Shown piece after piece: positions 7,580-15,966 of a stretch of 31,323 nucleotides of DNA. The first letter of the stretch is position 1; every line of letters begins with the position of its first letter. Made by a program: the position numbers and the translations under genes. Source of the stretch: CBIFWW01 sp966186435 (GTDB lineage: Bacteria > Pseudomonadota > Gammaproteobacteria > Enterobacterales > Enterobacteriaceae); NCBI GenBank assembly GCA_966186435.1, contig CBIFWW010000017.1:1-31323 (forward strand). Direction: 5' to 3'. Under the pieces are notes generated by a model. The model ran no database searches. It had not been told where the DNA came from and was given only the letters and a program-made list of their open reading frames with translations.

Positions 7580-8800
7580 TTACAGCGCTTGCAACAGCCC
7601 CGCTAACTGGCGGTAAATACGCTGTTGATTGAAGTGGTTATCGACTTTGTTGCGGGCTTTATCCAGCATCGGGGCTAACGTTCCCGCCCTCAAAGTCGTA
7701 AAGGCTTCTAGCTTATCCGCTAATGCAGTGGGGTCGTTTTCTGGCACCAGCCAGCCTGATTCATCGGCATCGATCAATTCCGGGATACCGCTGTGGAAGG
7801 TGGAAACCACCGGGATACCCACCGCCATCGCCTCCATAAGAGCCACGGGGATACCTTCCATATCGCCATCGGCACCGGTAACTGACGGCAGCAGGAACAG
7901 GTCGGCCTCATCAAGCATGGCTTTGACTTCATGAGTGGGTTTGAACCCAGGCATGATGACTTCGGCATCCAGCTGGCACTGTTCGATTTGGGTACGCAGC
8001 CGCCGCTCCCAGGGGCCGATCCCCAGTATGCGATAACGGAAGTTTACGCCCCGGGCTTTAAGCTGCTGGCAGGCTTGAATCGCCACGTGCAGCCCTTTCT
8101 TTTCCGTCAGCCGCGCCACGGAGACAATCTCCAGCCGCTCCCCCGGAGCTTTTACCGGCCTGCGGGCAAAACGATCCATATCCACCCCCATACGCGAGAC
8201 GCTGATCTTCTCCGGCGGGCAGCCCATTTGTTGCAGCCGCTCAGCCCAAAGTTCGCTGATAGGCAGCATCATATCCCCACGGCGGAACAGGGCTTGATAC
8301 TCCGGGGTGTAACGGGCTAGAACCCCGTGGCTGGAGATGTCGATACCGTGGAAAACGGTGGCGATTTTACCGTTAATCACCCCCAGCTCCCGCAGCTTGG
8401 CGGCGGTGACCCCGGCGGGGCCAAAGTGGGCGATAAACACATCGGCCTCCAGGGGCTGTGGCTGGCGGCCGCAGATAGCAGGCAGGATTAAATTGCGCGC
8501 CTCGTCGCCATAACGTGAAATGTTCAGAGAACGCCAGGTCTGGCTGCGGGCTATACCTTTCAGGCTGTGGCTGGCACGCCAGCCCAGTTTGGCGAATTTA
8601 CCGGCTGGCTCATCCAGTAGCCAGGTGGTTTTGGCCGCCAGGTTATAGTGCTGGAAGGCCGGGTGGGTGTTTTCCATATCCCCCGGGTGCAGGCTAACAA
8701 TCTCCACCTCGTGGCCCATTTCGATAAAGGCCACGATCTGATTCAGAATGAAAGTTTCCGATGCTACCGGGAATTTCAGCAGGAAGAAGCCAACTTTCAT
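7580..8800 (-). CDS. wcaL: Colanic acid glycosyltransferase WcaL (GT4)
   Basis: WcaL is a cytosolic GT4 family (GT-B fold) glycosyltransferase of 406 residues, thought to add one of the two galactoses of the colanic acid unit. The N-terminal lobe starts KVGFFLLKFPVASETFILNQ, with HGIDISSHG near residue 150. The C-terminal donor lobe has SVARLTEKKGLHVAIQA, GIGPWERRLR and the EGIPVALMEAMAVGIPVVST (about 319-338) segment with the ExxxxxxxE motif of retaining GT4 enzymes. Its ATG overlaps the wcaK stop by one base (TAATG). Galactose as donor is from published assignments, not from this sequence. Confidence 0.95.
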   Translation of the reverse strand: MKVGFFLLKFPVASETFILNQIVAFIEMGHEVEIVSLHPGDMENTHPAFQHYNLAAKTTWLLDEPAGKFAKLGWRASHSLKGIARSQTWRSLNISRYGDEARNLILPAICGRQPQPLEADVFIAHFGPAGVTAAKLRELGVINGKIATVFHGIDISSHGVLARYTPEYQALFRRGDMMLPISELWAERLQQMGCPPEKISVSRMGVDMDRFARRPVKAPGERLEIVSVARLTEKKGLHVAIQACQQLKARGVNFRYRILGIGPWERRLRTQIEQCQLDAEVIMPGFKPTHEVKAMLDEADLFLLPSVTGADGDMEGIPVALMEAMAVGIPVVSTFHSGIPELIDADESGWLVPENDPTALADKLEAFTTLRAGTLAPMLDKARNKVDNHFNQQRIYRQLAGLLQAL

Positions 8801-10077
8801 TACGCCCCCCGGATGCGTTCGAGGACGGAGGCCACCATCTGCTGGCCGCGCTGGCGCTCGTTTTCAACGGCGGCTGTCAACCTGAGCTTAATCGCAGGCA
8901 GTTGGCCAAGGGTGTCTGCCACCATGCCAGACAGGGTGCCATCCAGCAGATGGCGAATGTCCACCGCCATCTCTGGCATCCCTAATTGCTGCATGATCCC
9001 GGCAGATTTGTGTTCGTAATTAATAGCAATGGCCGGGGTGCCGAAGTTCATCGAGATAATGGCGGAGTGCAGGCGGGTACCGACGGTGAGTTCACAGGCC
9101 GCCAGCAATTTGCCCATCTCCAGATCGTTAAGTTCGTCCATCACCACGTGGTAGCAATCCTGGCGGTTAATGTACTGGCGCAGTTTCAGCGCCACCATGC
9201 GGTCATCTTTGTTGTAGCTGTCGATGCCGGTACAGGTAGAAAGCGCCACCACCTGGTAACCGCTATCAATGATGCGGTTGACCACGGCAGCAAAGGCCTG
9301 CTCATAGGCTTTTTGGGTAGTGCCGAGGCGCTTATCAAACGGCGCCAGGTCCCGCAGGGTAATGGCGACGGTCTTCTGCTGGGCGATTTTTTCCAGCCAG
9401 TGTTTAACGGCATAGCTGGGGATGAAGTCGGCATCATGGCGATCCACCAGCCAGGCAGAATCCACCCCGTGCTCCACCTTGCGAGTGGTGATGTGGCTGT
9501 GGGTCATCAGATCAAGGCTGACAGATTCCCGCAGGATCAGGGCCTCGCAGTGGTCAAATACATAGTTCGCCAGCTGGTTGAATTGTTCATCGTGGAAAGG
9601 CCCCACGCTATGGCCCACCATAAATACCGGCTTTCTGGCCATAAAACTGCACAGGGCATGCTCGAACTGTGGCGTGCCATACAGGTCGACAAAGAAGGAG
9701 CCGCCCACTTGGATAATGGCATCGTACTCCGCCAGGGAGTTAACGAACTGGGTAAAGCCCGCCGGGATACGGATATTACGCAACCGTCCGCTTTCAGTGA
9801 CTTTTGCCAATAAAACCTGGTGCTGATACCGGCGGCGCAGCACCTTTTTTACCCGTCCCACCAGCCCTTGAGCCTGGGCCTGCTGGCGCATCTGGTTATA
9901 GAGTGGGTCCGCCTGTACCGGGCGGTCCAGCAGCCAGCTGGAGCTGATGGGGTAACGGCTCATCACATCCACATTGATTTCCGGGGCCTGCTGGTGAATG
10001 GCATCCAGCAGGCCGCGCAAAATGGCGCTATCCCCACGGTTGCCGCAGGTGTGGTTGCCAAGGATCAGTAGTTTCAT
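8800..10077 (-). CDS. wcaK: Colanic acid pyruvyl transferase WcaK
   Basis: WcaK is a polysaccharide pyruvyl transferase family protein of 425 residues. It is believed to add the pyruvate ketal to the terminal galactose using phosphoenolpyruvate. Recognisable features are KLLILGNHTCGNRGDSAILR at the start, IIQVGGSFFVDLYG, MVGHSVGPF and the C-terminal TVGTRLHSAIISMNFGTPAI. The frame is open from 10095 through MIEEVM, but the ATG at 10077 matches the E. coli start and has GAGG about 5 bases upstream; ATG at 10080 directly precedes it. The wzxC-wcaK junction contains a GC-rich hairpin over the wzxC stop. Confidence 0.95.
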   Translation of the reverse strand: MKLLILGNHTCGNRGDSAILRGLLDAIHQQAPEINVDVMSRYPISSSWLLDRPVQADPLYNQMRQQAQAQGLVGRVKKVLRRRYQHQVLLAKVTESGRLRNIRIPAGFTQFVNSLAEYDAIIQVGGSFFVDLYGTPQFEHALCSFMARKPVFMVGHSVGPFHDEQFNQLANYVFDHCEALILRESVSLDLMTHSHITTRKVEHGVDSAWLVDRHDADFIPSYAVKHWLEKIAQQKTVAITLRDLAPFDKRLGTTQKAYEQAFAAVVNRIIDSGYQVVALSTCTGIDSYNKDDRMVALKLRQYINRQDCYHVVMDELNDLEMGKLLAACELTVGTRLHSAIISMNFGTPAIAINYEHKSAGIMQQLGMPEMAVDIRHLLDGTLSGMVADTLGQLPAIKLRLTAAVENERQRGQQMVASVLERIRGA

Positions 10078-10095
10078 CATAACCTCTTCAATCAA

Positions 10096-10115
10096 GTGCC
10101 CGGCTTAGCCGGCAC
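10096..10115 (-). other. Junction hairpin over the wzxC stop codon
   Basis: On the minus strand, GTGCC-GGC and GCC-GGCAC arms pair around the loop TAA, which is the wzxC stop codon itself, with one bulged base. No T run follows, so it is unlikely to terminate transcription. It could affect ribosome release, RNA cleavage or coupling to wcaK, whose ribosome site begins about 10 bases later. Confidence 0.5.
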
Positions 10116-11583
10116 GTAACAATGCTTTAAGTTTGGGGGTACGGGCGAACTGGCTTTTCAGCTCCACCACCAGCGGGTGGCGGGAAAGGATCAGCACCGC
10201 GATAAAAGCCAGGGCACCGGCGGCAATTTGCAGGCCCAGCACCAGGCTCAAGGGTAGCGAACCTTTTAACAGTGGGCCGAGGGCGTAACTCACCACCAAA
10301 GTGGGGATCGATAGGCGCAGCGGCAGCCAGATGCTCATCAGGTAGGCGCGATAGCTCGGGCCAAGTACCGGTTTGATCATCACGAAGTAGCTCAGCACGG
10401 TGTTTAACAGCTGGACTGCCAGGAAGCCCAGGGTTACCCCCATGGCCCCGCCGGTGTAGCCACCGATAAAAATGGCCGGGATAAACAGGAAGATTTTGAA
10501 CACATTGAATTTGAAGCTGATATCCACCCGCGCCCGTGCCATCAGCAGGGAGCCAATCGGGTTGCCGATGGCCCGCAGCAGGCCCACCACGCAGAGCAGT
10601 TGCAGAATTGGGATAATGAAAGTCCACTTGTCACCAAACACCAACGGCACAAAGGTGTTCGCCACCACCATCAGCCCCAACAGCGCCGGGAAGTTGATGA
10701 TCCCCACCAGCGAGAGCAGCTTATAAAAGTTGACGCGCAGTTTAGCGGTGTCGTCCTGGATTTTGGCGAAGGCCGGGAACAGCACCCGGGTGATAATCGG
10801 GTTAAGCTTCATCGGCGGTACCACCGCCACATTCCACGCCAGGTTGTAGCCCCCGGCTACGCTGGCCCCAAGGATGCGCGCCAATACCAGGGTGGAGAGA
10901 TTGGTATTGATATAATTCACGATACTGTCCGCCGTCAGCCAGGCACCATAGCGCAGGTTGGAGGCCACCGACCTAAGATCAAAACACCCGCCCGGGCGGT
11001 AAATTTTGCGCCCCATAAAGCTGAATAACAGGGTGCGCACCAGGGAGTTGACCAGGTAACCGAGGATGGCGGTCATCGCCAGCGGCCAAAAGTGGGCGCT
11101 CACCACGGTAAAGGTAAAGCCCGCCATGACAGACAGGGTTTCAATGGAGCCAATTTTGTTGAAGGCCAACTCCTTCTGCATCAACGCCCGGTACTGCTGG
11201 CCGTGGGGGATCAGGATAAAGGCGAAGGACAGGGTTTTGATTAGCGGCGCTAAATCAGGGTTGTGCAGCACAGAGGCAATGGTGCCACTCAGCAGAAATA
11301 CCGCCGCAAAGACCACCACACCCAGCCCGACATTGAGCCAGTAGAGGGTGGTTAGCTCGAGATAGCCGATCTCTTTACGCTGAATAATCGAGTTGGCAAT
11401 GCCGAAATCCGATAACGTATCCGCCAGGGCAATAATCACTAATGAAACCGTCAATAGGCCAAACTGGTGGTTATCGATGATGCGCGCCAGCACCGTCATT
11501 TGCGCCAGCCCCAGGCCAATAATCACCAGGGTTGCCATTGCCGACCACTTGGCCCCGCTGATGGTTTTCTCTCTCAGGCTCAT
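10105..11583 (-). CDS. wzxC: Colanic acid repeat-unit flippase WzxC
   Basis: WzxC moves undecaprenyl-linked colanic acid units across the inner membrane. The 492-residue sequence has about 12 to 14 hydrophobic segments and the family N-terminus MSLREKTISGAKWSAMATLV. Conserved stretches include GLLTVSLVIIALADTLSDFG, NSIIQRKE and GGYNLAWNVAVVPPMKLNPI. The open frame extends to a GTG at 11589, but ATG at 11583 is better: it has AGGAG five bases upstream (overlapping the wcaJ stop) and matches the E. coli start. Confidence 0.96.
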   Translation of the reverse strand: MSLREKTISGAKWSAMATLVIIGLGLAQMTVLARIIDNHQFGLLTVSLVIIALADTLSDFGIANSIIQRKEIGYLELTTLYWLNVGLGVVVFAAVFLLSGTIASVLHNPDLAPLIKTLSFAFILIPHGQQYRALMQKELAFNKIGSIETLSVMAGFTFTVVSAHFWPLAMTAILGYLVNSLVRTLLFSFMGRKIYRPGGCFDLRSVASNLRYGAWLTADSIVNYINTNLSTLVLARILGASVAGGYNLAWNVAVVPPMKLNPIITRVLFPAFAKIQDDTAKLRVNFYKLLSLVGIINFPALLGLMVVANTFVPLVFGDKWTFIIPILQLLCVVGLLRAIGNPIGSLLMARARVDISFKFNVFKIFLFIPAIFIGGYTGGAMGVTLGFLAVQLLNTVLSYFVMIKPVLGPSYRAYLMSIWLPLRLSIPTLVVSYALGPLLKGSLPLSLVLGLQIAAGALAFIAVLILSRHPLVVELKSQFARTPKLKALLRAG

Positions 11584-11591
11584 GGCCACTC

Positions 11592-12986
11592 CTAGTAGGC
11601 GGTTTTGCCGACAAAGCCTTTAAATACCGTCAGGAGGACAATCTTGATGTCCAGCCACAGGCTCCATTCACGGATATATTCGAGGTCAAACTCTACCCGT
11701 TTTTCCATCTTCTCCAGGGTGTCGGTTTCGCCGCGCCAGCCGTTAATTTGCGCCCAGCCGGTGATGCCCGGTTTCACTTTGTGGCGCAACATATAGCCCT
11801 CAATCAGGGTGCGGTATTCCTCGTTATGGGCCACCGCATGGGGCCGTGGGCCGACGATGGACATACCGCCGGTCAGCACATTGATAAATTGCGGCAGTTC
11901 ATCAAGGGAGGTACGGCGTAGGAAGCTACCTACCGGGGTTACCCGTGGATCCTCTTTGGTGGCCTGGGTCACCACGGCGTCGTTCTCCATCACTTTCATC
12001 GAGCGGAATTTCCATACCTTGATCGGCTTGCCGTCCATACCGTAGCGGGTTTGGCGGAAGATAACCGGCCCGCTTGAGGTCAACTTCACCGCCGCGGCAA
12101 TGGCACACAGCGCCGGGGAGATCAGCAGCAGAATCAGGCTGGCGAGGACGATATCCTCCAACCGTTTAAGCAGGCGGTTAACGCCACTCAGCGGGGTGTC
12201 GAACAGCGGCACCACCGGCACACCGTGTACCTCCTGCACCCGGGAGTGCAGAATATTGAAGGTGAATACATCGGGGATCAGCATTACCGAACAAGTGGTA
12301 TCGCTGAGGTCGCGCACCAGCTGGCGCATGCGATCTTCATCGCTCATCGCCATGGCGATATAAACGTTATGGATCTTGCCTTCCCGCGCCTCATCCACCA
12401 GGGTGCTAAGATCGCCCGCCCACTGGCTGGCAGGATCATCAGCAGTGGGATCGTGATAGATCCCGGCCACTTCGTAGCCTAACCAGGGTTCAGCCACAAA
12501 GCTTTCTGCCAGCCTGCGCCCGGCCACCATCGGCCCGGCGATCGCTACCACCCGCTTGTTATAACCCCGGTTCCGTAGCCAGCCGGCCCCGATGCGGATC
12601 GCGGCACGGCAGACCACCAGCCCGGCCCCGGAGAGTAAGTACCACGCCAGCCAGACGGCAAAGGGGGTGTCAAAATCAGGGTTAAACGCTAACAGACCGG
12701 CGCTGAACACCAGGCTTAAGGTCCAGTTCTGCAATAGCAGCATCAGCTCGGTGGTGATTTTCACCCCGCGCCATGAACGGTAAAAGTCGGTGATCCCACC
12801 AATCATTTGGTAGACCACCAGGGCGACCAGTGCCATCAGCAGATGCATGTAGAGGAAGCGCTGTTCGCTTATCTGGCACACCAGCCATAGCCCGCTAAAC
12901 AGGATGCTGATGTCCGAAAAACGCTGCACCATTGAAATTAACGATGCATTGGTTTTTGATCGCTCGCGATTTCTTAGTGTTGTCAT
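11592..12986 (-). CDS. wcaJ: Undecaprenyl-phosphate glucose-1-phosphate transferase WcaJ
   Basis: WcaJ starts each colanic acid unit by moving glucose-1-phosphate from UDP-glucose to undecaprenyl phosphate at the inner membrane. The 464-residue product has the large polyisoprenyl-phosphate hexose transferase layout. Four hydrophobic segments fall within about residues 20-130, then comes a soluble Rossmann-like region, a membrane helix near 280-300, and the catalytic C-terminus with VWKFRSMKV, DELPQFINVLTGGMSIVGPR and KPGITGWAQINGWRGET. The frame is open from 13016, but the ATG at 12986 (MTTLRNRERSKTN) has AGGAAC upstream and matches the E. coli start. It is separated from manB by two hairpins, unlike most junctions in the operon. 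Confidence 0.96.
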   Translation of the reverse strand: MTTLRNRERSKTNASLISMVQRFSDISILFSGLWLVCQISEQRFLYMHLLMALVALVVYQMIGGITDFYRSWRGVKITTELMLLLQNWTLSLVFSAGLLAFNPDFDTPFAVWLAWYLLSGAGLVVCRAAIRIGAGWLRNRGYNKRVVAIAGPMVAGRRLAESFVAEPWLGYEVAGIYHDPTADDPASQWAGDLSTLVDEAREGKIHNVYIAMAMSDEDRMRQLVRDLSDTTCSVMLIPDVFTFNILHSRVQEVHGVPVVPLFDTPLSGVNRLLKRLEDIVLASLILLLISPALCAIAAAVKLTSSGPVIFRQTRYGMDGKPIKVWKFRSMKVMENDAVVTQATKEDPRVTPVGSFLRRTSLDELPQFINVLTGGMSIVGPRPHAVAHNEEYRTLIEGYMLRHKVKPGITGWAQINGWRGETDTLEKMEKRVEFDLEYIREWSLWLDIKIVLLTVFKGFVGKTAY

Positions 12987-13000
12987 CGTTGTTCCTGCTG

Positions 13001-13046
13001 GCGCCTGACGGCGCATTAAAATGCCTCCCTTAAGCCTCGGGAGGCA
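13001..13046 (-). terminator. Attenuator-like hairpins between manB and wcaJ
   Basis: Just after the manB stop, TGCCTCCC and GGGAGGCA form a perfect 8-base stem (13046-13022) with a 9-base loop, followed on the minus strand by TTTTAA. This resembles a weak intrinsic terminator inside the operon. A second small stem (GCGCC/GGCGC, loop GTCA, 13014-13001) follows immediately, before the wcaJ ribosome site. RfaH-modified polymerase could read through it. The T run is short, so partial termination or RNA processing is more likely than a full stop. Confidence 0.5.
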
Positions 13047-13052
13047 GCTCGA

Positions 13053-14423
13053 TTACTGATTAAGTAGTGCCAGAATGTCCCGGGTATGGCGCTGCATCAG
13101 TTGGCTATCCCCTGCCGATTCCACATTCAGGCGCACCACCGGCTCGGTGTTGGAGCTGCGTAAATTGAAGCGCCAGCCCTGGAAAGCCATGCTGATCCCA
13201 TCGGTGTAATCCACTTCGGTGGCATGAGGTAAATAGTGGGATTTCACCCGCTCAATGGCCTGAGCCGGGGTCGCCAGTTGGCTGTTGATTTCACCGGAGG
13301 CCGGGTAATTACGCATGCTCTCCGCCACCAGTTGCCCCAGCGCTTTCCCCTTAATGCACAGCAGTTCGGTCACTAGCAGCCAGGGGATCATCCCGCTGTC
13401 GCAATAGGCGAAATCGCGGAAGTAGTGGTGGGCGCTCATTTCCCCACCGTAGATGGCATCCTCGGCCCGCATCCGCTCTTTGATAAAGGCGTGCCCGGTT
13501 TTAGACATCACCGGCGTGCCCCCTGCCCGGCTGACGATATCCACCGTGTTCCAGGAGAGGCGCGGATCGTGGATGATTTTGGCCCCGGGCTGTTTTGCCA
13601 GAAAGGCATCCGCCAGCAGCCCCACGATGTAGTAGCCTTCGATAAACTGGCCTTTTTCGTCGAACAGGAAGCAGCGGTCAAAATCACCGTCAAAGGCAAT
13701 CCCCATATCGGCGCCGTAGGCCAGCACCGCATTGCGGGTGTCATCCCGGCACTCCGGCAGCAGGGGGTTAGGGATGCCGTGGGGGAAATTCCCGTCCGGG
13801 TCGTTATGCACTTTCACCAGTTCGATGGGCACATTCAGCGCCTTAAAGCGGGCCTCAATGGCGTCGATGACCGGCCCGGCGGCCCCGTTCCCGGCATTTA
13901 CCACCAGCTTATGTGGGCGCAAGTTGTTGATGTCGATGTAAGAAAACAGGTGATCGAGGTAGGCCTCACGGGGGTTGACGTGGGCGTAACTGCCACGGCG
14001 GGCATCGGCCACCGGCGGGAAGTCATTGGCTTCCGCCAGGCGCTGGATCTCCTTCAACCCGGTATCACCACTGATCGGTCTGGCCCCCTGGCGCACCAGT
14101 TTCATGCCGTTGTAATCCATCGGGTTATGGCTGGCGGTAACTTCAATGCCACCATCGACCCCCAGATGCCAGGTGGCAAAGTAGACTTCCTCAGTACCAC
14201 ACAGGCCGAGATCGAGCACATCCACCCCGGCATCCTGTAACCCTTCGGCCAGGGCGGCCTTCAGGCTTTCACTGGTAAGGCGCACGTCGCCCCCCAGCAC
14301 CATATTTTTGGGCTTCAGGTATTCGCCATAGGCGCGGCCAATGCGGTATGCGATGTCTTCATTTAGTTCGTCGCCCAGTCGGCCACGGATGTCATAGGCT
14401 TTAAAGCAGGTTAATTGGGTCAT
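13053..14423 (-). CDS. manB: Phosphomannomutase ManB (CpsG)
   Basis: ManB (CpsG) interconverts mannose-6-phosphate and mannose-1-phosphate for GDP-mannose and GDP-fucose synthesis. The 456-residue protein has the four-domain phosphohexomutase layout. The phospho-serine loop is VTASHNPMDYNGMK (S98), the metal loop is FDGDFDRCF, the sugar loop is GGEMSAHHYF, and the phosphate-binding loop is RSSNTEPVVRLNVES near the C-terminus. The frame is open to 14480, but ATG at 14423 (MTQLTCFKAYDIRG) has AGGAAGGG upstream and gives the family length. It follows manC after a 95-base gap. Confidence 0.96.
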   Translation of the reverse strand: MTQLTCFKAYDIRGRLGDELNEDIAYRIGRAYGEYLKPKNMVLGGDVRLTSESLKAALAEGLQDAGVDVLDLGLCGTEEVYFATWHLGVDGGIEVTASHNPMDYNGMKLVRQGARPISGDTGLKEIQRLAEANDFPPVADARRGSYAHVNPREAYLDHLFSYIDINNLRPHKLVVNAGNGAAGPVIDAIEARFKALNVPIELVKVHNDPDGNFPHGIPNPLLPECRDDTRNAVLAYGADMGIAFDGDFDRCFLFDEKGQFIEGYYIVGLLADAFLAKQPGAKIIHDPRLSWNTVDIVSRAGGTPVMSKTGHAFIKERMRAEDAIYGGEMSAHHYFRDFAYCDSGMIPWLLVTELLCIKGKALGQLVAESMRNYPASGEINSQLATPAQAIERVKSHYLPHATEVDYTDGISMAFQGWRFNLRSSNTEPVVRLNVESAGDSQLMQRHTRDILALLNQ

Positions 14424-14453
14424 TTTTCCCTTCCTGAGACAATGTTCAGCCCG

Positions 14454-14467
14454 CCCCGGCGGCGGGG
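14454..14467 (-). other. GC-rich hairpin in the manC-manB gap
   Basis: CCCCG and CGGGG arms with a 4-base loop lie in the 95-base untranslated gap between manC and manB, about 30 bases before the manB start. No T run follows on the minus strand. It could be an RNA-stability or processing element. The gap is one of the longest inside the operon. Confidence 0.45.
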
Positions 14468-14518
14468 TGAATGGAAACAATGTGAGTGACTGTTTTTGGT
14501 GCCGGCTAATTTGCTGCG

Positions 14519-15964
14519 TCAGGCGCGGCCATAGCGGTCTTCAAGCCGGATGACATCGTCTTCTTCGAGGTAAGCCCCGGAGCGCACTTCGATCAGATCG
14601 AGGGGGATTTTCCCGGGATTTTCCAGGCAGTGGGTCATGCCCAGCGGGATATAAATCGATTCGTTTTCTCCCAGCAGCCTGGTTTCATCGCCAAGGGTGA
14701 CTTTGGCGGTGCCCGCCACCACCACCCAATGTTCGGCGCGGTGATGGTGCATCTGGAGGGATAACCCCTCCCCTGGCTTAACGGTAATCCGCTTCACCTG
14801 GTAACGGTCCCCGGCGTCGATAGAATCGTATTTCCCCCAAGGGCGGTACACTTCGCGGTGAATATGGTGCTCGCGGCGGCCATCGCCTTTGATTTGCTCC
14901 ACCACTTTTTTTACATCCTGCACCTGGCTGCGGTCGGCGATCAGTACTGCGTCTTTGGTTTGCACCACCACCAGATCCTTCACACCAACGGTGGTCACCA
15001 GGCCAGATTCGGCGTAGACATAGCTGTTATGGGTTTGGTGCTGGATCACGTCACCGTGGCAGACGTTCCCTTCCGCTGACTTGGGGCTGATTTCCCACAG
15101 GGATGACCAGGAGCCTACGTCGCTCCAGCCCGCATCCATCGGCACCACCACCGCATCGGCAGTTTTTTCCATGACGGCATAGTCGATAGATTCATCAGGG
15201 CAGGCCAGGAAGGCGGCTTCATCCACGCGGATAAAGTCGAGGTCTGGGTCAACGCTATCCATGGCCTGTTGGCAGGCGGCCAGAATATCCGGACGGAAGC
15301 GTGCCAACTCTTCCAGATAGCGGCCAGCGCGGAATAAAAACATGCCGCTGTTCCAGTAGTATTCCCCACTGCCCACATAGCCCTGGGCGGTGGTCAGATT
15401 CGGTTTTTCCACAAATTGGGCCACGCTGAAGGCCAGTGCATCGGTACCCGGTTGAACCGGGGCCTGGACCTCACCCCGGCGGATGTAGCCATAACCGGTT
15501 TCCGGCAGATCCGGCACGATCCCGAAGGTCACCAACTTGCCCGCTTGGGCAAAAGGCACCGCCTGCTCAACGGCCTGGCGGAAGGCATCTTCATTTTGGA
15601 TCATATGGTCGGCCGCTAGCACCAACAGCAGCGGATCGCCCTTAGGGCTGCGGCGTTGGGCCGCCAGCGCCGCCAGGGCAATGGCCGGGGCAGTATTACG
15701 CCCGGCAGGCTCCAGGATGATGTTTTCCGTCAGCTTGTTCATCTGGCGCAATTGCTCCGCCACGATAAACCGGTGCTGTTCATTACAAATCACCACCGGG
15801 CTTTCGCATTCCACCCCATTCAGGCGGTTAACGGTGGTTTGCAACATGGTCAGTTCCCCTTTCAGGCACAGGAACTGTTTTGGATAGAGTACCCGGGACA
15901 GCGGCCACAGACGGCTCCCGGAACCACCGGCCATGACGACCGGATATAATGGTGACGGACTCAT
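14519..15964 (-). CDS. manC: Mannose-1-phosphate guanylyltransferase ManC (CpsB)
   Basis: ManC (CpsB) makes GDP-mannose from mannose-1-phosphate and GTP. The 481 residues form two parts. The N-terminal nucleotidyltransferase domain has VVMAGGSGSRLWPLSRVLYP (9-28), AADHMI and FVEKPNL. The C-terminal type II cupin domain (about 360-475) has REVYRPWGKYDSID, RITVKPGEGLSLQMHHHRAE and GMTHCLENPGKIPLDLIEV, characteristic of the bifunctional AlgA/ManC group. Whether the isomerase half is active cannot be told here. It starts 2 bases after the wcaI stop. Confidence 0.96.
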   Translation of the reverse strand: MSPSPLYPVVMAGGSGSRLWPLSRVLYPKQFLCLKGELTMLQTTVNRLNGVECESPVVICNEQHRFIVAEQLRQMNKLTENIILEPAGRNTAPAIALAALAAQRRSPKGDPLLLVLAADHMIQNEDAFRQAVEQAVPFAQAGKLVTFGIVPDLPETGYGYIRRGEVQAPVQPGTDALAFSVAQFVEKPNLTTAQGYVGSGEYYWNSGMFLFRAGRYLEELARFRPDILAACQQAMDSVDPDLDFIRVDEAAFLACPDESIDYAVMEKTADAVVVPMDAGWSDVGSWSSLWEISPKSAEGNVCHGDVIQHQTHNSYVYAESGLVTTVGVKDLVVVQTKDAVLIADRSQVQDVKKVVEQIKGDGRREHHIHREVYRPWGKYDSIDAGDRYQVKRITVKPGEGLSLQMHHHRAEHWVVVAGTAKVTLGDETRLLGENESIYIPLGMTHCLENPGKIPLDLIEVRSGAYLEEDDVIRLEDRYGRA

Positions 15965-15966
15965 GG

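Noticed and set aside
8986..9813. 275-codon plus-strand open frame opposite wcaK
   Set aside because: Antisense shadow of wcaK, which is complete and conserved.
13425..14240. 271-codon plus-strand open frame opposite manB
   Set aside because: Antisense shadow of manB; composition is rich in G, H and V as expected from a mirrored frame, with no domain or ribosome site.
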